DNA from: Brevibacillus_H ginsengisoli | GTDB taxonomy: Bacteria > Bacillota > Bacilli > Brevibacillales > Brevibacillaceae | Direction: 5' to 3' | Length of the DNA stretch: 64,000 bases | Assembly: GCF_050113715.1 (NCBI RefSeq) | Contig: NZ_JBNJQR010000004.1 | Coordinates: 365,467-429,466 of the forward strand | Shown: piece after piece, positions 48,904 to 57,801 of the stretch | Numbering within the stretch: the stretch's first letter is position 1 | How the letters are laid out: the number at the start of each line of letters is the position of its first letter | Position numbers and translations under genes: made by a program | The notes under the pieces: model-generated | Told to the model about the DNA's origin: nothing | The model's database searches: none | Seen by the model: the letters and a program-made list of their open reading frames with translations, nothing else

Positions 48904-51258
48904 ATGTCGTCCGATCAATTCCGCAGAAAAACACCGGAAGAGATTCTGCTCTCCATTTCCAAGATGCATCAAGGACATCTTAAAATTATCGTTGGTGCCG
49001 TCAGCGGTTCGGGCAAAACCTATCATCTGTTGTTGGAAGGAAAAGGATTAAAGAAGCGTGGAATTGATGTAGTGGTTGGTGGTGTAAGTGGTCCCAATCG
49101 GTCTAAGACACATGAACTAGTAGGCGATTTGGAAGTGATCCCTCCCATCGTCTGGAATGATCATGGGGTTGAACGACAGGACTTAGACATAGAGGCAATT
49201 ATCGAGCGTGATCCTGAGGTGGTTTTAGTTGACGCCCTTGCCCATCGCAACCGAGCGGATTCTCCACGAGCCACTCGATTGGACGATGTGAATTATTTGC
49301 TCAGTCACAATATTAGTGTGATTACGACGATTAACATTTATGAGTTAGCTGGTGTCAAAGAGATCGCCGAGAAAATCATGGGCGTTCAGGTGCAAGTAGA
49401 CCATTGTGTACCGGAAGGCACCTTAGCTTTGGCCAACGAAGTCAAACTGTTGGATGTCACCCCGGAAGCCATTCTCAAACGTATTCAAGAAGGAGCCATT
49501 AGTACTCGTCATGAAGAAAAGCGAGGAACAGAAAAACTGTTTCGCCGCAATAACCTTGCCGTACTGCGAGAATTATCTTTACGTTTTGTCGCGGGTGAAG
49601 TAAACGAAGCGTTAGATGAATATCGAGAGAAGCATGGGATGATCGGGCCGTCAGGAGCAACGGAAAGAATTTTGGTTTCTGCCCAATATCATTGGAATGG
49701 TTCGATTCTGATCCGTAGGGGTCAACAGGTTGCCAAACGATTAGGGGGAGAATTGCTCGTTGTCTGTTTTCGTCGGGATGATCAAAAGCTTTCCAAGGAA
49801 GAAGCGACGTTTCGGCGATCCATTATGAAGCTGGTCGAAAAGGTTGGCGGAGAATTTGAGGAAAAACCATTAGCGAAAGAAACAGACGTTGCGAAAGAAT
49901 TAATCGATTATGCCATTGAGAAAAATATCACGAGAATTGTATTGGGACAGTCCAAACGTACCAGGTGGGAAGAAATCGTCCGTGGTTCCATCATTAATCG
50001 GATTCTTCGGATGACACGGAATATGGATGTCCTGATTGTTGCGGACAGGTCAGAGCGTGATGGAGAGAGAGTCCTGCCAGCTAAACATATCAAAGGGACA
50101 CCGAATCCGTACAGACGGCTCACCCAGGAAGAAATGGAACAAGAGATTGGGAAGATTAGACGCGGAACTTTAAAAGTTTATATTGGGGCAGCACCCGGTG
50201 TCGGTAAGACCTACACGATGCTTCGAGAGGCCAACGAACTGAAGAAAAAAGGAATTGATGTTGTCATTGGCTTACTAGAGACACATGGTCGTAAAGAAAC
50301 AGCTGAGCAAATTGATGAATTGGAGATCATCCCTCGGAAGAAAATCCATTATAAGAACGTCATCCTAGAAGAGATGGACACAAAAGCCATTATTCTTCGC
50401 GATCCGGAAGTGGTCCTAGTCGATGAACTAGCCCACACGAATGTGCCGGGAAGCTATTATGAGAAGAGATATGAGGATGTGCAGAGGATTTTAGAAGCGG
50501 GAATTTCGGTGATTTCAACAATGAATATACAGCATTTGGAGAGCCTAAATGACAGTGTAGAACAAATCACCGGCGTACGGGTAAGGGAGACCGTGCCTGA
50601 TCATCTCTTGCACCAGGCCGACGAAATTGAGCTAGTTGATATCTCGCCAAAAGCGCTACGCGAAAGGATGCGTGAGGGAAATATCTATACGGCGAATAAG
50701 ATTGAGCAAGCGTTAAATCATTTTTTTAAGACAGGCAACTTGATCGCGTTGCGCGAGCTTGCTTTACGGGAAGTGGCAGATGATGTAGATGAACGCTTGG
50801 AATCATGGGAGAGGAAACGGAATCTGAGAGGGCCTTGGCGTCAGGAAGAAAGCATCTTTGTCTGCGTAAATCTTCGCCAGGATAGCGAGCGCATGATTCG
50901 AAGAGGGTTTCGTATTGCTTATCGTTTGAAAGCTGTCTGGTATGCTGCTTATGTACAGGACCATGAACCGCTTACCTCAGGGGAAGAGCAGCAGCTTGTA
51001 AAATTAAAAGCATTAACCGAACGGCTTGGCGGAATATTTGAGGTGTATAAGGTATCCGATCGAAGGAAGGTCTTCCGAGAGCTTGCCGATCAAATGAAGT
51101 CGAAAAATGCGACACAGGTGATTATCGGACACTCTGCTCGTACACGCTGGGAAGAAATTTGCAAAGGCTCAGTTGTTCAGAGACTCCTTCGGGAAGTGCG
51201 GCATATGGATGTGCTTGTCGTATCGGATCAACAAATAGAAAAAAATAAAAATAAGTAG
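48904..51258 (+). CDS. Tandem-duplicated KdpD sensor domains without a histidine kinase
   Basis: The 784 residues contain two complete copies of the KdpD-N ATP-binding plus universal-stress (USP) unit and no membrane helices, DHp or HATPase domain. Copy 1 has Walker A GAVSGSGKT (about 31-39), Walker B VVLVDALAHRN with Ala replacing Glu, and USP at 255-395. Copy 2 has GAAPGVGKT (about 428-436), the intact VVLVDELAHTNVPGS (about 503) and USP from 649. Both USPs end in a TRWEEI-type segment. USP domains of KdpD in Staphylococcus bind cyclic di-AMP, so a nucleotide-sensing role over KdpFABC is inferred. No kdpE is present. ATG 48904 follows GAGAGGAG. Confidence 0.9.
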   Translation: MSSDQFRRKTPEEILLSISKMHQGHLKIIVGAVSGSGKTYHLLLEGKGLKKRGIDVVVGGVSGPNRSKTHELVGDLEVIPPIVWNDHGVERQDLDIEAIIERDPEVVLVDALAHRNRADSPRATRLDDVNYLLSHNISVITTINIYELAGVKEIAEKIMGVQVQVDHCVPEGTLALANEVKLLDVTPEAILKRIQEGAISTRHEEKRGTEKLFRRNNLAVLRELSLRFVAGEVNEALDEYREKHGMIGPSGATERILVSAQYHWNGSILIRRGQQVAKRLGGELLVVCFRRDDQKLSKEEATFRRSIMKLVEKVGGEFEEKPLAKETDVAKELIDYAIEKNITRIVLGQSKRTRWEEIVRGSIINRILRMTRNMDVLIVADRSERDGERVLPAKHIKGTPNPYRRLTQEEMEQEIGKIRRGTLKVYIGAAPGVGKTYTMLREANELKKKGIDVVIGLLETHGRKETAEQIDELEIIPRKKIHYKNVILEEMDTKAIILRDPEVVLVDELAHTNVPGSYYEKRYEDVQRILEAGISVISTMNIQHLESLNDSVEQITGVRVRETVPDHLLHQADEIELVDISPKALRERMREGNIYTANKIEQALNHFFKTGNLIALRELALREVADDVDERLESWERKRNLRGPWRQEESIFVCVNLRQDSERMIRRGFRIAYRLKAVWYAAYVQDHEPLTSGEEQQLVKLKALTERLGGIFEVYKVSDRRKVFRELADQMKSKNATQVIIGHSARTRWEEICKGSVVQRLLREVRHMDVLVVSDQQIEKNKNK

Positions 51259-51286
51259 CCCCAACCTTGTTGCTATACAACAGGAT

Positions 51287-51335
51287 GAAAAAAATAAGGA
51301 TGCCAGCTTAGCTCAGCTGGTTTCCTTATTTTTTT
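51287..51335 (+). terminator. Terminator of the kdp region
   Basis: AAATAAGGA and TCCTTATTT outer arms enclose CCAGC/GCTGG, with T's downstream. Confidence 0.85.
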
Positions 51336-51386
51336 GTCTTCTCAGTTCCATTAGGAAGAGCAAACTAGACAGAAAAGGTGCAATTT

Positions 51387-51439
51387 TTAGTCTATTTCAG
51401 ATAAAATGAAAAAGAAAAGACAAAAATAGAATAGACTAA
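51387..51439 (+). promoter_or_regulatory. Inverted repeat in the upstream region of the BenE-type gene
   Basis: TTAGTCTATT (51387-51396) and AATAGACTAA (51430-51439) are exact complements 33 bases apart, between the kdp terminator and the transporter start. They could be paired operator half-sites or an RNA stem. Confidence 0.45.
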
Positions 51440-51457
51440 TTCGGGAGAGAGAGAATA

Positions 51458-52684
51458 ATGACAAGTCAAAGAGATATTCAATTGCATGCATCAATCAGTA
51501 GAATAAGAGAAGATACATCCATTTCAGCGATAATTGTGGGGTTCATCGCCACGATGGTTTCGTACGCAGGACCTTTGCTTATCGTTTTTCAGGCTGCCAA
51601 GGCAGCAAATCTAAGTGATGCTCAACTTTCTTCTTGGATTTGGGCAATATCATTTGGTAGTGGTCTCACCTGTATTCTTCTCAGTATATGGTTCAAGGCG
51701 CCTGTTATTACGGCTTGGTCCACTCCTGGTTCTGTCTTGCTCGTGTCCAGTTGGGGGTCTTATTCTTATTCCGATGCCATTGGTTCATTCATCGTTTCCG
51801 CGATAATTATCACGTTATTAGGTGTATCGGGTCTTTTCTCCGCTATCATGAAGAGAATTCCTTACCCGATTGTCGCAGCGATGTTGGCGGGAATCTTATT
51901 GAAGTTTGGAATTGAAGTATTTGTTTCAATGAAGGAATTACCCGTCCTAGTCGTACCAATGATCGTATGTTATCTGGCTTTCAAGCGTTGGTCACCACGT
52001 TTCGCAGTCATTAGTACTTTATTTGTTGGTCTACTGATTGCCTATAGCCTTCATCGACTAAATTTTGGCGGAATTGACATGACGATTGTAAAACCGATTC
52101 TAACCACTCCGACCTTTTCGTGGGACGCAATCATTGGCTTAGGAATCCCCTTATGTATTGTAACGATGGCGTCCCAAAACGCGACGGGTATCGGTGTCCT
52201 ACGGGCAGATGGATATCAGACGCCGGCTAATCCTTTAATTGCAACCACTGGAATCGCCTCACTTCTTCTTGCGCCATTCGGTGCTCATGGGATTAACTTA
52301 GCGGCAATTACCGCAGCGATCTGCACAGGGGAAGAAGCGCATATCGACTCTTCCAAGCGCTACATTGCCGGGATTGCGTGCGGTGGCTTTTATCTGTTAT
52401 ATGGGATTATGGGTGCGGCAATCGCATCGATTTTTTCGGCTTTTCCCAAGGAATTGATTGCAGCCATTGCCGGATTGGCCTTATTCGCGTCCTTAAGTTC
52501 TAGTCTTTCTTCCGCTATGGAAGGCTTGCAAAAAGAGAGCGCCCTCATTACGTTTCTTGTCACCATATCGGGAATTTCCATTGCCGGAATTGGAGCCGCA
52601 TTCTGGGGGCTGATTGCAGGTGTGCTCACGCATTGGATTTTTACGGCGGATGTTAAAGGAATTTTGAACCGAATTGGAGAATGA
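51458..52684 (+). CDS. BenE-family (benzoate/H+ symporter-like) transporter
   Basis: The 408-residue membrane protein has about 11-12 helices. Family-typical segments are ITAWSTPGSVLLVSSWGSY, the signature LCIVTMASQNATGIGVLRADGY, APFGAHGINLAAITAAICTG and AFWGLIAGVLTHW. BenE relatives import benzoate or related aromatics, but the substrate here is unknown because no catabolic genes are nearby. It lies 31 bases upstream of glpP and may be transcribed with it. GGGAG precedes the ATG. Confidence 0.87.
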   Translation: MTSQRDIQLHASISRIREDTSISAIIVGFIATMVSYAGPLLIVFQAAKAANLSDAQLSSWIWAISFGSGLTCILLSIWFKAPVITAWSTPGSVLLVSSWGSYSYSDAIGSFIVSAIIITLLGVSGLFSAIMKRIPYPIVAAMLAGILLKFGIEVFVSMKELPVLVVPMIVCYLAFKRWSPRFAVISTLFVGLLIAYSLHRLNFGGIDMTIVKPILTTPTFSWDAIIGLGIPLCIVTMASQNATGIGVLRADGYQTPANPLIATTGIASLLLAPFGAHGINLAAITAAICTGEEAHIDSSKRYIAGIACGGFYLLYGIMGAAIASIFSAFPKELIAAIAGLALFASLSSSLSSAMEGLQKESALITFLVTISGISIAGIGAAFWGLIAGVLTHWIFTADVKGILNRIGE

Positions 52685-52715
52685 AAGGTTTGTTGTTTTC
52701 TTAGGAGGGATGTTT

Positions 52716-53282
52716 GTGAGCTTTCATGGACAAGTGATTTTGCCGGCAGCCAGACACATGAAGGACTTTGAAAAGATATTAAAAAGCAATTACGAATACG
52801 GAGTGTTTCTTGATACACATATCGGGCAGCTAAAAAGTGTGTACGCAACAGCCAATCGCGAAAATAAAAAAATGTTTCTGCACGCCGACCTCATTCAAGG
52901 TCTGAAAAATGATGAATATGCGACCGAGTATCTGTGCCAGGAGATTAAGCCGTACGGACTGATTTCTACCAGAACCAGTGTGATTCTGAAGGCCAAACAA
53001 AAAGGCGTGTTAGCGATCCAGCGTATCTTTCTCTTAGATACCAATGCGTTGCAGAAAAGCTACGCGTTATTGGAGAAAACGCAGCCAGATTTTATTGAAG
53101 TGCTTCCAGGGGCAATGCCCAACATTATTGCGGAAGTCTGTGAACATACCAGAATCCCCATTTGGGCGGGTGGACTGATTCGCACGGTTTCCGATGTGGA
53201 GCAGGCGATAAAAGCGGGTGCAACAGCGATCACAACCTCCAATCACGATTTGTGGCAACACTTTAATGATTATGAAATATAA
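52716..53282 (+). CDS. glpP: Glycerol uptake operon antiterminator GlpP
   Basis: RNA-binding regulator that, with glycerol-3-phosphate, lets transcription pass the terminators in glp leaders. It starts at GTG 52716, 6 bases after AGGAGGG, and reads SFHGQVILPAARHMKDFEKI. GVFLDTHIGQLKSVY, HADLIQGLKNDEYATEYLCQ, GLISTRTSVILKAKQKG and AGGLIRTVSDVEQAIKAGA all match B. subtilis GlpP. It has 188 residues. Its two probable target leaders are at 53339 and 55827. Confidence 0.95.
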   Translation: MSFHGQVILPAARHMKDFEKILKSNYEYGVFLDTHIGQLKSVYATANRENKKMFLHADLIQGLKNDEYATEYLCQEIKPYGLISTRTSVILKAKQKGVLAIQRIFLLDTNALQKSYALLEKTQPDFIEVLPGAMPNIIAEVCEHTRIPIWAGGLIRTVSDVEQAIKAGATAITTSNHDLWQHFNDYEI

Positions 53283-53285
53283 GGG

Positions 53286-53314
53286 TTGACAACGCTTTCA
53301 TTATGCAATAGTAT
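53286..53314 (+). promoter_or_regulatory. glpF promoter overlapped by a cre site
   Basis: TTGACA (53286-53291), a 17-base spacer and TAGTAT (53309-53314). TGACAACGCTTTCA at 53287-53300 fits the CcpA catabolite-response consensus and covers the -35, predicting glucose repression. Confidence 0.75.
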
Positions 53315-53338
53315 AAGTCTTAAGTTAATACAGGTGAC

Positions 53339-53411
53339 GGAGATATGGAGATTCACCAAAAGGTTCTTCTCATTTGAGAGGTTGCTTTTTGTGTGAGTCT
53401 CCTTTTCTTTT
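53339..53411 (+). promoter_or_regulatory. GlpP-dependent antiterminator/terminator leader of glpFK
   Basis: The motif GGAGATATGGAGA (53339-53351) leads into a terminator stem GGAGATTCAC (53347-53356) with GTGAGTCTCC (53393-53402), followed by TTTTCTTTTT. The same motif occurs in the glpD leader. Known GlpP control of glp leaders makes this the likely target. Confidence 0.8.
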
Positions 53412-53446
53412 TGACACCTAGTCAAACACTTCGGAGGTCGATGTGA

Positions 53447-54268
53447 ATGTCCGCTTTTTGGGGAGAGGTCGTAGGAACGGCAATTCTGATTCTTTTAGGG
53501 GGCGGGGTTTGTGCAGGGGTTTCGTTGAAGAAATCTTTTGCAAATAGCTCCGGCTGGATCGTCATCACAATGGGATGGGGTTTGGCAGTTGCAGTAGCCG
53601 CTTATTCTGTTGGATCTTTTAGTGGCGCTCACCTGAATCCAGCGCTCACATTAGGGTTGGCGTTTATGGGAAGCTTCCCTTGGGAAAAGGTTCCGAGCTA
53701 TATTCTTGGACAATTTATTGGTGCAATGATTGGGGCAACGCTTGTTTATCTGCATTATCTCCCTCACTGGAAAGAAACAGAGGATGCTGGAACCAAATTA
53801 GGCGTATTTGCTACCGGACCTGCAATTCCTAATGTATTTACCAACTTGTTAAGTGAAATTATCGGTACTTTTGTTCTTGTAGTTGGAATTTTAGCGATTG
53901 GCGCAAATAAATTTACAGATGGACTTAATCCTTTTATTGTTGGCTTTTTGATTATCAGTATCGGTCTTTCTTTGGGTGGTACAACTGGTTATGCGATCAA
54001 CCCTGCCCGTGATTTGGGTCCTCGTTTGGCTCACTTCTTCTTGCCGATCCCAGGTAAAGGTTCTTCTAACTGGGGATATGCGTGGATTCCTGTAGTTGGA
54101 CCAATTCTCGGAGGATCTTTTGGCGGATTGTTCTACAAAGCCGTGTTCAAAGGGGAAGCAACTTCATCTCTTTGGGTTGTTCTTGCCGTAATGGTAGTCG
54201 TATTGTTAATTGCTTATGTGTCAAATAAAGGAAACTCTAAACAAACCAGCAAAAAAGTAGCAGCTTAA
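53447..54268 (+). CDS. glpF: Glycerol facilitator (aquaglyceroporin)
   Basis: Membrane channel for glycerol diffusion. The 273 residues have six helices and both NPA half-helices: GAHLNPALTLG (about 66) and GYAINPARDLGPR. The Asp in NPARD is typical of glycerol rather than water channels. The ATG follows GGAGG. It is the first gene of glpF-glpK. Confidence 0.96.
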   Translation: MSAFWGEVVGTAILILLGGGVCAGVSLKKSFANSSGWIVITMGWGLAVAVAAYSVGSFSGAHLNPALTLGLAFMGSFPWEKVPSYILGQFIGAMIGATLVYLHYLPHWKETEDAGTKLGVFATGPAIPNVFTNLLSEIIGTFVLVVGILAIGANKFTDGLNPFIVGFLIISIGLSLGGTTGYAINPARDLGPRLAHFFLPIPGKGSSNWGYAWIPVVGPILGGSFGGLFYKAVFKGEATSSLWVVLAVMVVVLLIAYVSNKGNSKQTSKKVAA

Positions 54269-54293
54269 ATAAATACAAGGGGAGCGGATTTAC

Positions 54294-55784
54294 ATGGAAA
54301 AGTACATTTTATCTTTGGATCAAGGAACAACAAGCTCACGTGCGATTCTGTTCAATAAAAGCGGCCAAATTGTACACACAGCTCAACAAGAGTTTCCACA
54401 GTACTTCCCTAAACCAGGTTGGGTAGAGCACAATGCAGCCGAAATTTGGGGCTCAATCCTTGGTGTTATTGCGACTTGCTTAAGTGAAGCGGATATCAGA
54501 CCAGAACAAGTGGCAGCAATCGGGATTACCAACCAACGCGAAACCACAGTTGTTTGGGATAAACATACCGGAAAACCTGTTTATAACGCTATTGTGTGGC
54601 AATCTCGTCAAACCAGCGATATTTGTAACGAATTGAAAGAAAAAGGGCTGGATGAGAAGTTTCGCAGTAAAACAGGCCTGTTGATTGACGCCTACTTCTC
54701 TGGAACCAAAGTAAAATGGATCTTGGACAATGTAGAAGGAGCAAGAGAGAAAGCTGAACGAGGAGATCTCCTTTTCGGTACAATCGATACATGGATTATT
54801 TGGCGACTGACTGCTGGACGTACACATGTAACTGATTACTCCAATGCTTCCCGTACCCTTATGTACAACATTCACGATTTGCAATGGGATAAAGAATTGC
54901 TTGATATTCTGGGAGTACCTGCATCCATGCTTCCAGAAGTTAAACCATCTTCTGAAGTATATGGCTACACAGACGAAACCCATTTCTTTGGTCAACAAGT
55001 TCCAATTGCCGGAGCTGCTGGTGACCAACAGGCTGCACTCTTCGGTCAAGCGTGCTTTGAGACTGGTATGGCGAAAAATACATATGGTACCGGTTGCTTC
55101 ATGTTGATGAATACGGGCGAGAAACTGGTAACCTCCAAACACGGTTTGCTGACTACAATCGCTTGGGGCATCGATGGCAAGGTAGAATACGCCTTGGAAG
55201 GAAGTATCTTCATTGCGGGTTCTGCTATCCAATGGCTGCGTGACGGACTTCGCATGTTCAAAGATGCCAAAGAAAGCGAAGCCTATGCAACTCGTGTAGA
55301 TTCCACTGATGGCGTGTATGTCGTTCCAGCATTCGTTGGATTGGGTACTCCGTATTGGGACAGTGAAGTTAGAGGGGCTGTATTTGGCTTAACTCGCGGT
55401 ACGAGCAAAGAACACTTCGTTCGCGCTACCTTGGAATCTTTGGCTTATCAAACCAAAGATGTATTGGCTGCGATGGAAGCTGACTCCGGAATTTCGTTGA
55501 AAGCGTTGCGCGTTGACGGCGGAGCGGTTAAAAACAACTTCTTGATGGAATTCCAAAGCAATATCCTGGGCGTTCCAGTTGATCGTCCTGTCGTCAATGA
55601 GACAACCGCATTGGGTGCCGCATATTTGGCTGGTTTAGCTGTTGGCTATTGGAAAGACAAATCCGAAATTGCCCAACAGTGGAATATCGACCGTCAATTT
55701 GAACCAACCATGTCTGATGACAAACGCGATGAGCTCTACAGCGGTTGGAAAAAAGCGGTGCGCGCCACAATGGCTTTTAAATAA
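54294..55784 (+). CDS. glpK: Glycerol kinase
   Basis: Phosphorylates glycerol to glycerol-3-phosphate, trapping it and producing the GlpP co-activator. The 496 residues begin KYILSLDQGTTSSRAILFNK (ATP-loop). They contain TNQRETTVVWDKHTGKPVYN, GAAGDQQAALFGQACFE, NTYGTGCFMLMNTG and FVGLGTPYWDSEVRGAVFGL. A phosphorylatable His equivalent (HFVRATLESLAYQ) is present, so PTS activation is possible. It starts 26 bases after glpF. Confidence 0.97.
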   Translation: MEKYILSLDQGTTSSRAILFNKSGQIVHTAQQEFPQYFPKPGWVEHNAAEIWGSILGVIATCLSEADIRPEQVAAIGITNQRETTVVWDKHTGKPVYNAIVWQSRQTSDICNELKEKGLDEKFRSKTGLLIDAYFSGTKVKWILDNVEGAREKAERGDLLFGTIDTWIIWRLTAGRTHVTDYSNASRTLMYNIHDLQWDKELLDILGVPASMLPEVKPSSEVYGYTDETHFFGQQVPIAGAAGDQQAALFGQACFETGMAKNTYGTGCFMLMNTGEKLVTSKHGLLTTIAWGIDGKVEYALEGSIFIAGSAIQWLRDGLRMFKDAKESEAYATRVDSTDGVYVVPAFVGLGTPYWDSEVRGAVFGLTRGTSKEHFVRATLESLAYQTKDVLAAMEADSGISLKALRVDGGAVKNNFLMEFQSNILGVPVDRPVVNETTALGAAYLAGLAVGYWKDKSEIAQQWNIDRQFEPTMSDDKRDELYSGWKKAVRATMAFK

Positions 55785-55826
55785 TAATGTTTTGTGTTAG
55801 AATAAAACTAAGTTAATAATTAGTCT

Positions 55827-55890
55827 GGAGATCTGGAGAGACCACAAAGCATTATAGCCATTGCTATAGTGTCGTTGTGGTCTCTTTTTT
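55827..55890 (+). promoter_or_regulatory. GlpP-dependent antiterminator/terminator leader of glpD
   Basis: GGAGATCTGGAGA (55827-55839) matches the glpF leader motif in 12 of 13 bases. The terminator is GAGACCACAA (55838-55847) and TTGTGGTCTC (55875-55884) with TTTTTT, enclosing a TATAGC/GCTATA hairpin. Confidence 0.82.
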
Positions 55891-55910
55891 CTGTGAAAAA
55901 CGTCTCGACG
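55886..55910 (+). repeat. Copy 2 of a 25-bp dispersed repeat
   Basis: Identical in the opposite orientation to 21746-21770. Within it, GAAAAACGTC (55895-55904) pairs with GACGTTTTTC (55907-55916), forming a tight hairpin just after the glpD leader terminator. Confidence 0.75.
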
Positions 55911-55946
55911 TTTTTCATAATGCTGAGATGTAGCCGCAGGGCGGTA

Positions 55947-55974
55947 AAACAAAACGGTCATGACCGTTTTGTTT
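55947..55974. repeat. 28-bp perfect palindrome in the glpD leader
   Basis: AAACAAAACGGTCA (55947-55960) is exactly mirrored by TGACCGTTTTGTTT (55961-55974). It lies 30 bases before the glpD start. It could be a protein-binding site or a further attenuating hairpin. Confidence 0.65.
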
Positions 55975-56003
55975 ATCTCTATTGCTCGAATGGAGGAAGA
56001 GAT

Positions 56004-57659
56004 ATGGATTCGTTTTCAGGTTTAAAGAGACAAAAAGTGGTTCAGTCCATGAAGGATGCTACGTTTGACGTGTTAATTATAGGTGGAGGGATTACCGGAG
56101 CGGGTATAGCGCTCGACGCGACAACACGCGGCTTGAAAACCGGGCTGGTTGAGATGCAGGACTTTGCTGCGGGAACCTCCAGCCGTTCGACGAAGCTAGT
56201 GCACGGTGGCCTTCGCTATCTGAAGCAGTTTGAAGTGAAAATGGTAGCTGAAGTGGGAAAGGAACGGGCCGTTGTGTACGAAAACGGGCCACATGTAACA
56301 ACACCTGAATGGATGCTTCTTCCCATTCATAAAGGCGGAACATTTGGGAAATTCAGCACATCCATTGGGTTGAAAGTATACGACTTCTTGGCCAACGTAA
56401 AAGGAAACGAACGCCGTAAAATGTTGAACCAGCAACAGACGCTTCAAAAAGAGCCGTTACTGAAAACAGATGGACTTCTTGGGGGCGGTTATTATGTGGA
56501 GTATCGTACCGATGACGCAAGGCTGACAATTGAGGTCATGAAAGCCGCTGTAGCTCATGGTGCGACCGCCCTTAACTACACCAAGGTAGAAGATTTTATT
56601 TATCGTGATGGAAAAGTGATAGGGGTTAAGGTCACCGATCTATTGAGTGGCGAGACTTACTGCATGTATGGCAAAAAAATTGTGAATGCAGCCGGCCCTT
56701 GGGTAGATACCTTACGGGAAAAGGACAATTCCAAGCGAGGAAAAGTCCTGCAGCTATCCAAAGGGGTTCACTTGGTCATTGATCGCAAGCGTTTCCCGCT
56801 GCATCAGGCTGTTTACTTTGACACTCCTGATGGCCGAATGGTGTTTGCGATTCCACGCGGCGAGAAAACTTATGTAGGAACAACGGATACATTTTATAAA
56901 GAAGACATGGTTCATCCACGAATGACAAAAGAGGATCGCGCTTATGTGATTAACGCCATCAATTTCATGTTCCCTGAAGTAAAAATTCAGCCGGAGGATA
57001 TCGAGTCCAGTTGGGCCGGAGTACGTCCACTCATTTATGAAGAGGGGAAATCCGCTTCCGAAATCTCTCGCAAAGATGAGATCTGGCAGTCTCAATCTGG
57101 CTTGATTACGATTGCTGGAGGAAAATTGACAGGGTATCGCAAAATGGCGGAAACCGTAGTAGATTTGGTAGCTTCTCTGCTTCAGCAAGCGGGAATGGGA
57201 CCATTCAAAGGCTGCATGACTAAGCAGCTTCCGATTTCGGGTGGGGACGTAGGCGGAAGTGCCAACTACCCGGCGTTTATTATGGCAAGGGCGAAGCAAG
57301 GGGTAGGAAAAGGATTGACGCAAGAGCAGGCGGAACGTTTGGTCAGATGGTATGGTTCCAATGTTGATCAGGTATTTTTCATAGTGGATACCCAGAAAGC
57401 TGCCGCAGAAGCTGCCGGACTTCCAATTGATGTGTACGCGTCTCTGATCTACGGATTAGAAAACGAGATGGTGATGAAGCCGGTTGACTTCTTTATCAGA
57501 CGTACAGGCGCTTTGTTCTTTGATATTCACTTCGTAGAGAAATGGAAGATGGCTGTTGTTCAATTGATGGCCGAGAAACTGGGCTGGACTGAAGAAACAA
57601 AAGCGAAGTATCTCACTGAATTGGATAATTATTTGAATGATGCAGTGGTACCTGCGTAA
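56004..57659 (+). CDS. glpD: Aerobic glycerol-3-phosphate dehydrogenase
   Basis: Membrane-associated flavoenzyme that oxidises glycerol-3-phosphate to dihydroxyacetone phosphate and passes electrons to quinone. The 551 residues have the FAD motif DVLIIGGGITGAGIALDATTRG (about 22-43) and GTSSRSTKLVHGGLRYL. GKKIVNAAGPWVD, AIPRGEKTYVGTTDTFY and TIAGGKLTGYRKMAE follow. ATG 56004 follows GGAGG by 7 bases; the longer frame to 55869 crosses the leader hairpins and is rejected. Confidence 0.96.
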   Translation: MDSFSGLKRQKVVQSMKDATFDVLIIGGGITGAGIALDATTRGLKTGLVEMQDFAAGTSSRSTKLVHGGLRYLKQFEVKMVAEVGKERAVVYENGPHVTTPEWMLLPIHKGGTFGKFSTSIGLKVYDFLANVKGNERRKMLNQQQTLQKEPLLKTDGLLGGGYYVEYRTDDARLTIEVMKAAVAHGATALNYTKVEDFIYRDGKVIGVKVTDLLSGETYCMYGKKIVNAAGPWVDTLREKDNSKRGKVLQLSKGVHLVIDRKRFPLHQAVYFDTPDGRMVFAIPRGEKTYVGTTDTFYKEDMVHPRMTKEDRAYVINAINFMFPEVKIQPEDIESSWAGVRPLIYEEGKSASEISRKDEIWQSQSGLITIAGGKLTGYRKMAETVVDLVASLLQQAGMGPFKGCMTKQLPISGGDVGGSANYPAFIMARAKQGVGKGLTQEQAERLVRWYGSNVDQVFFIVDTQKAAAEAAGLPIDVYASLIYGLENEMVMKPVDFFIRRTGALFFDIHFVEKWKMAVVQLMAEKLGWTEETKAKYLTELDNYLNDAVVPA

Positions 57660-57685
57660 AGGTTATCAAGCTACCACGTATGAAG

Positions 57686-57718
57686 GGGAAAAGGATCAAG
57701 AATCCTTTTCCCTTTTTT
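57686..57718 (+). terminator. Terminator of glpD
   Basis: GGGAAAAGGAT and ATCCTTTTCCC with a 5-base loop and T6 tail. Confidence 0.92.
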
Positions 57719-57801
57719 GCATTTTCTTGACCGGATATACATGAATAACACATCTTTTCGTACCTACATATGCTAGGAAGGACTGAAGCAGAGGTGATGT
57801 G

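Noticed and set aside
54480..55232. 250-codon minus-strand frame opposite glpK
   Set aside because: It is a shadow of a well-conserved glycerol kinase with no credible protein features.
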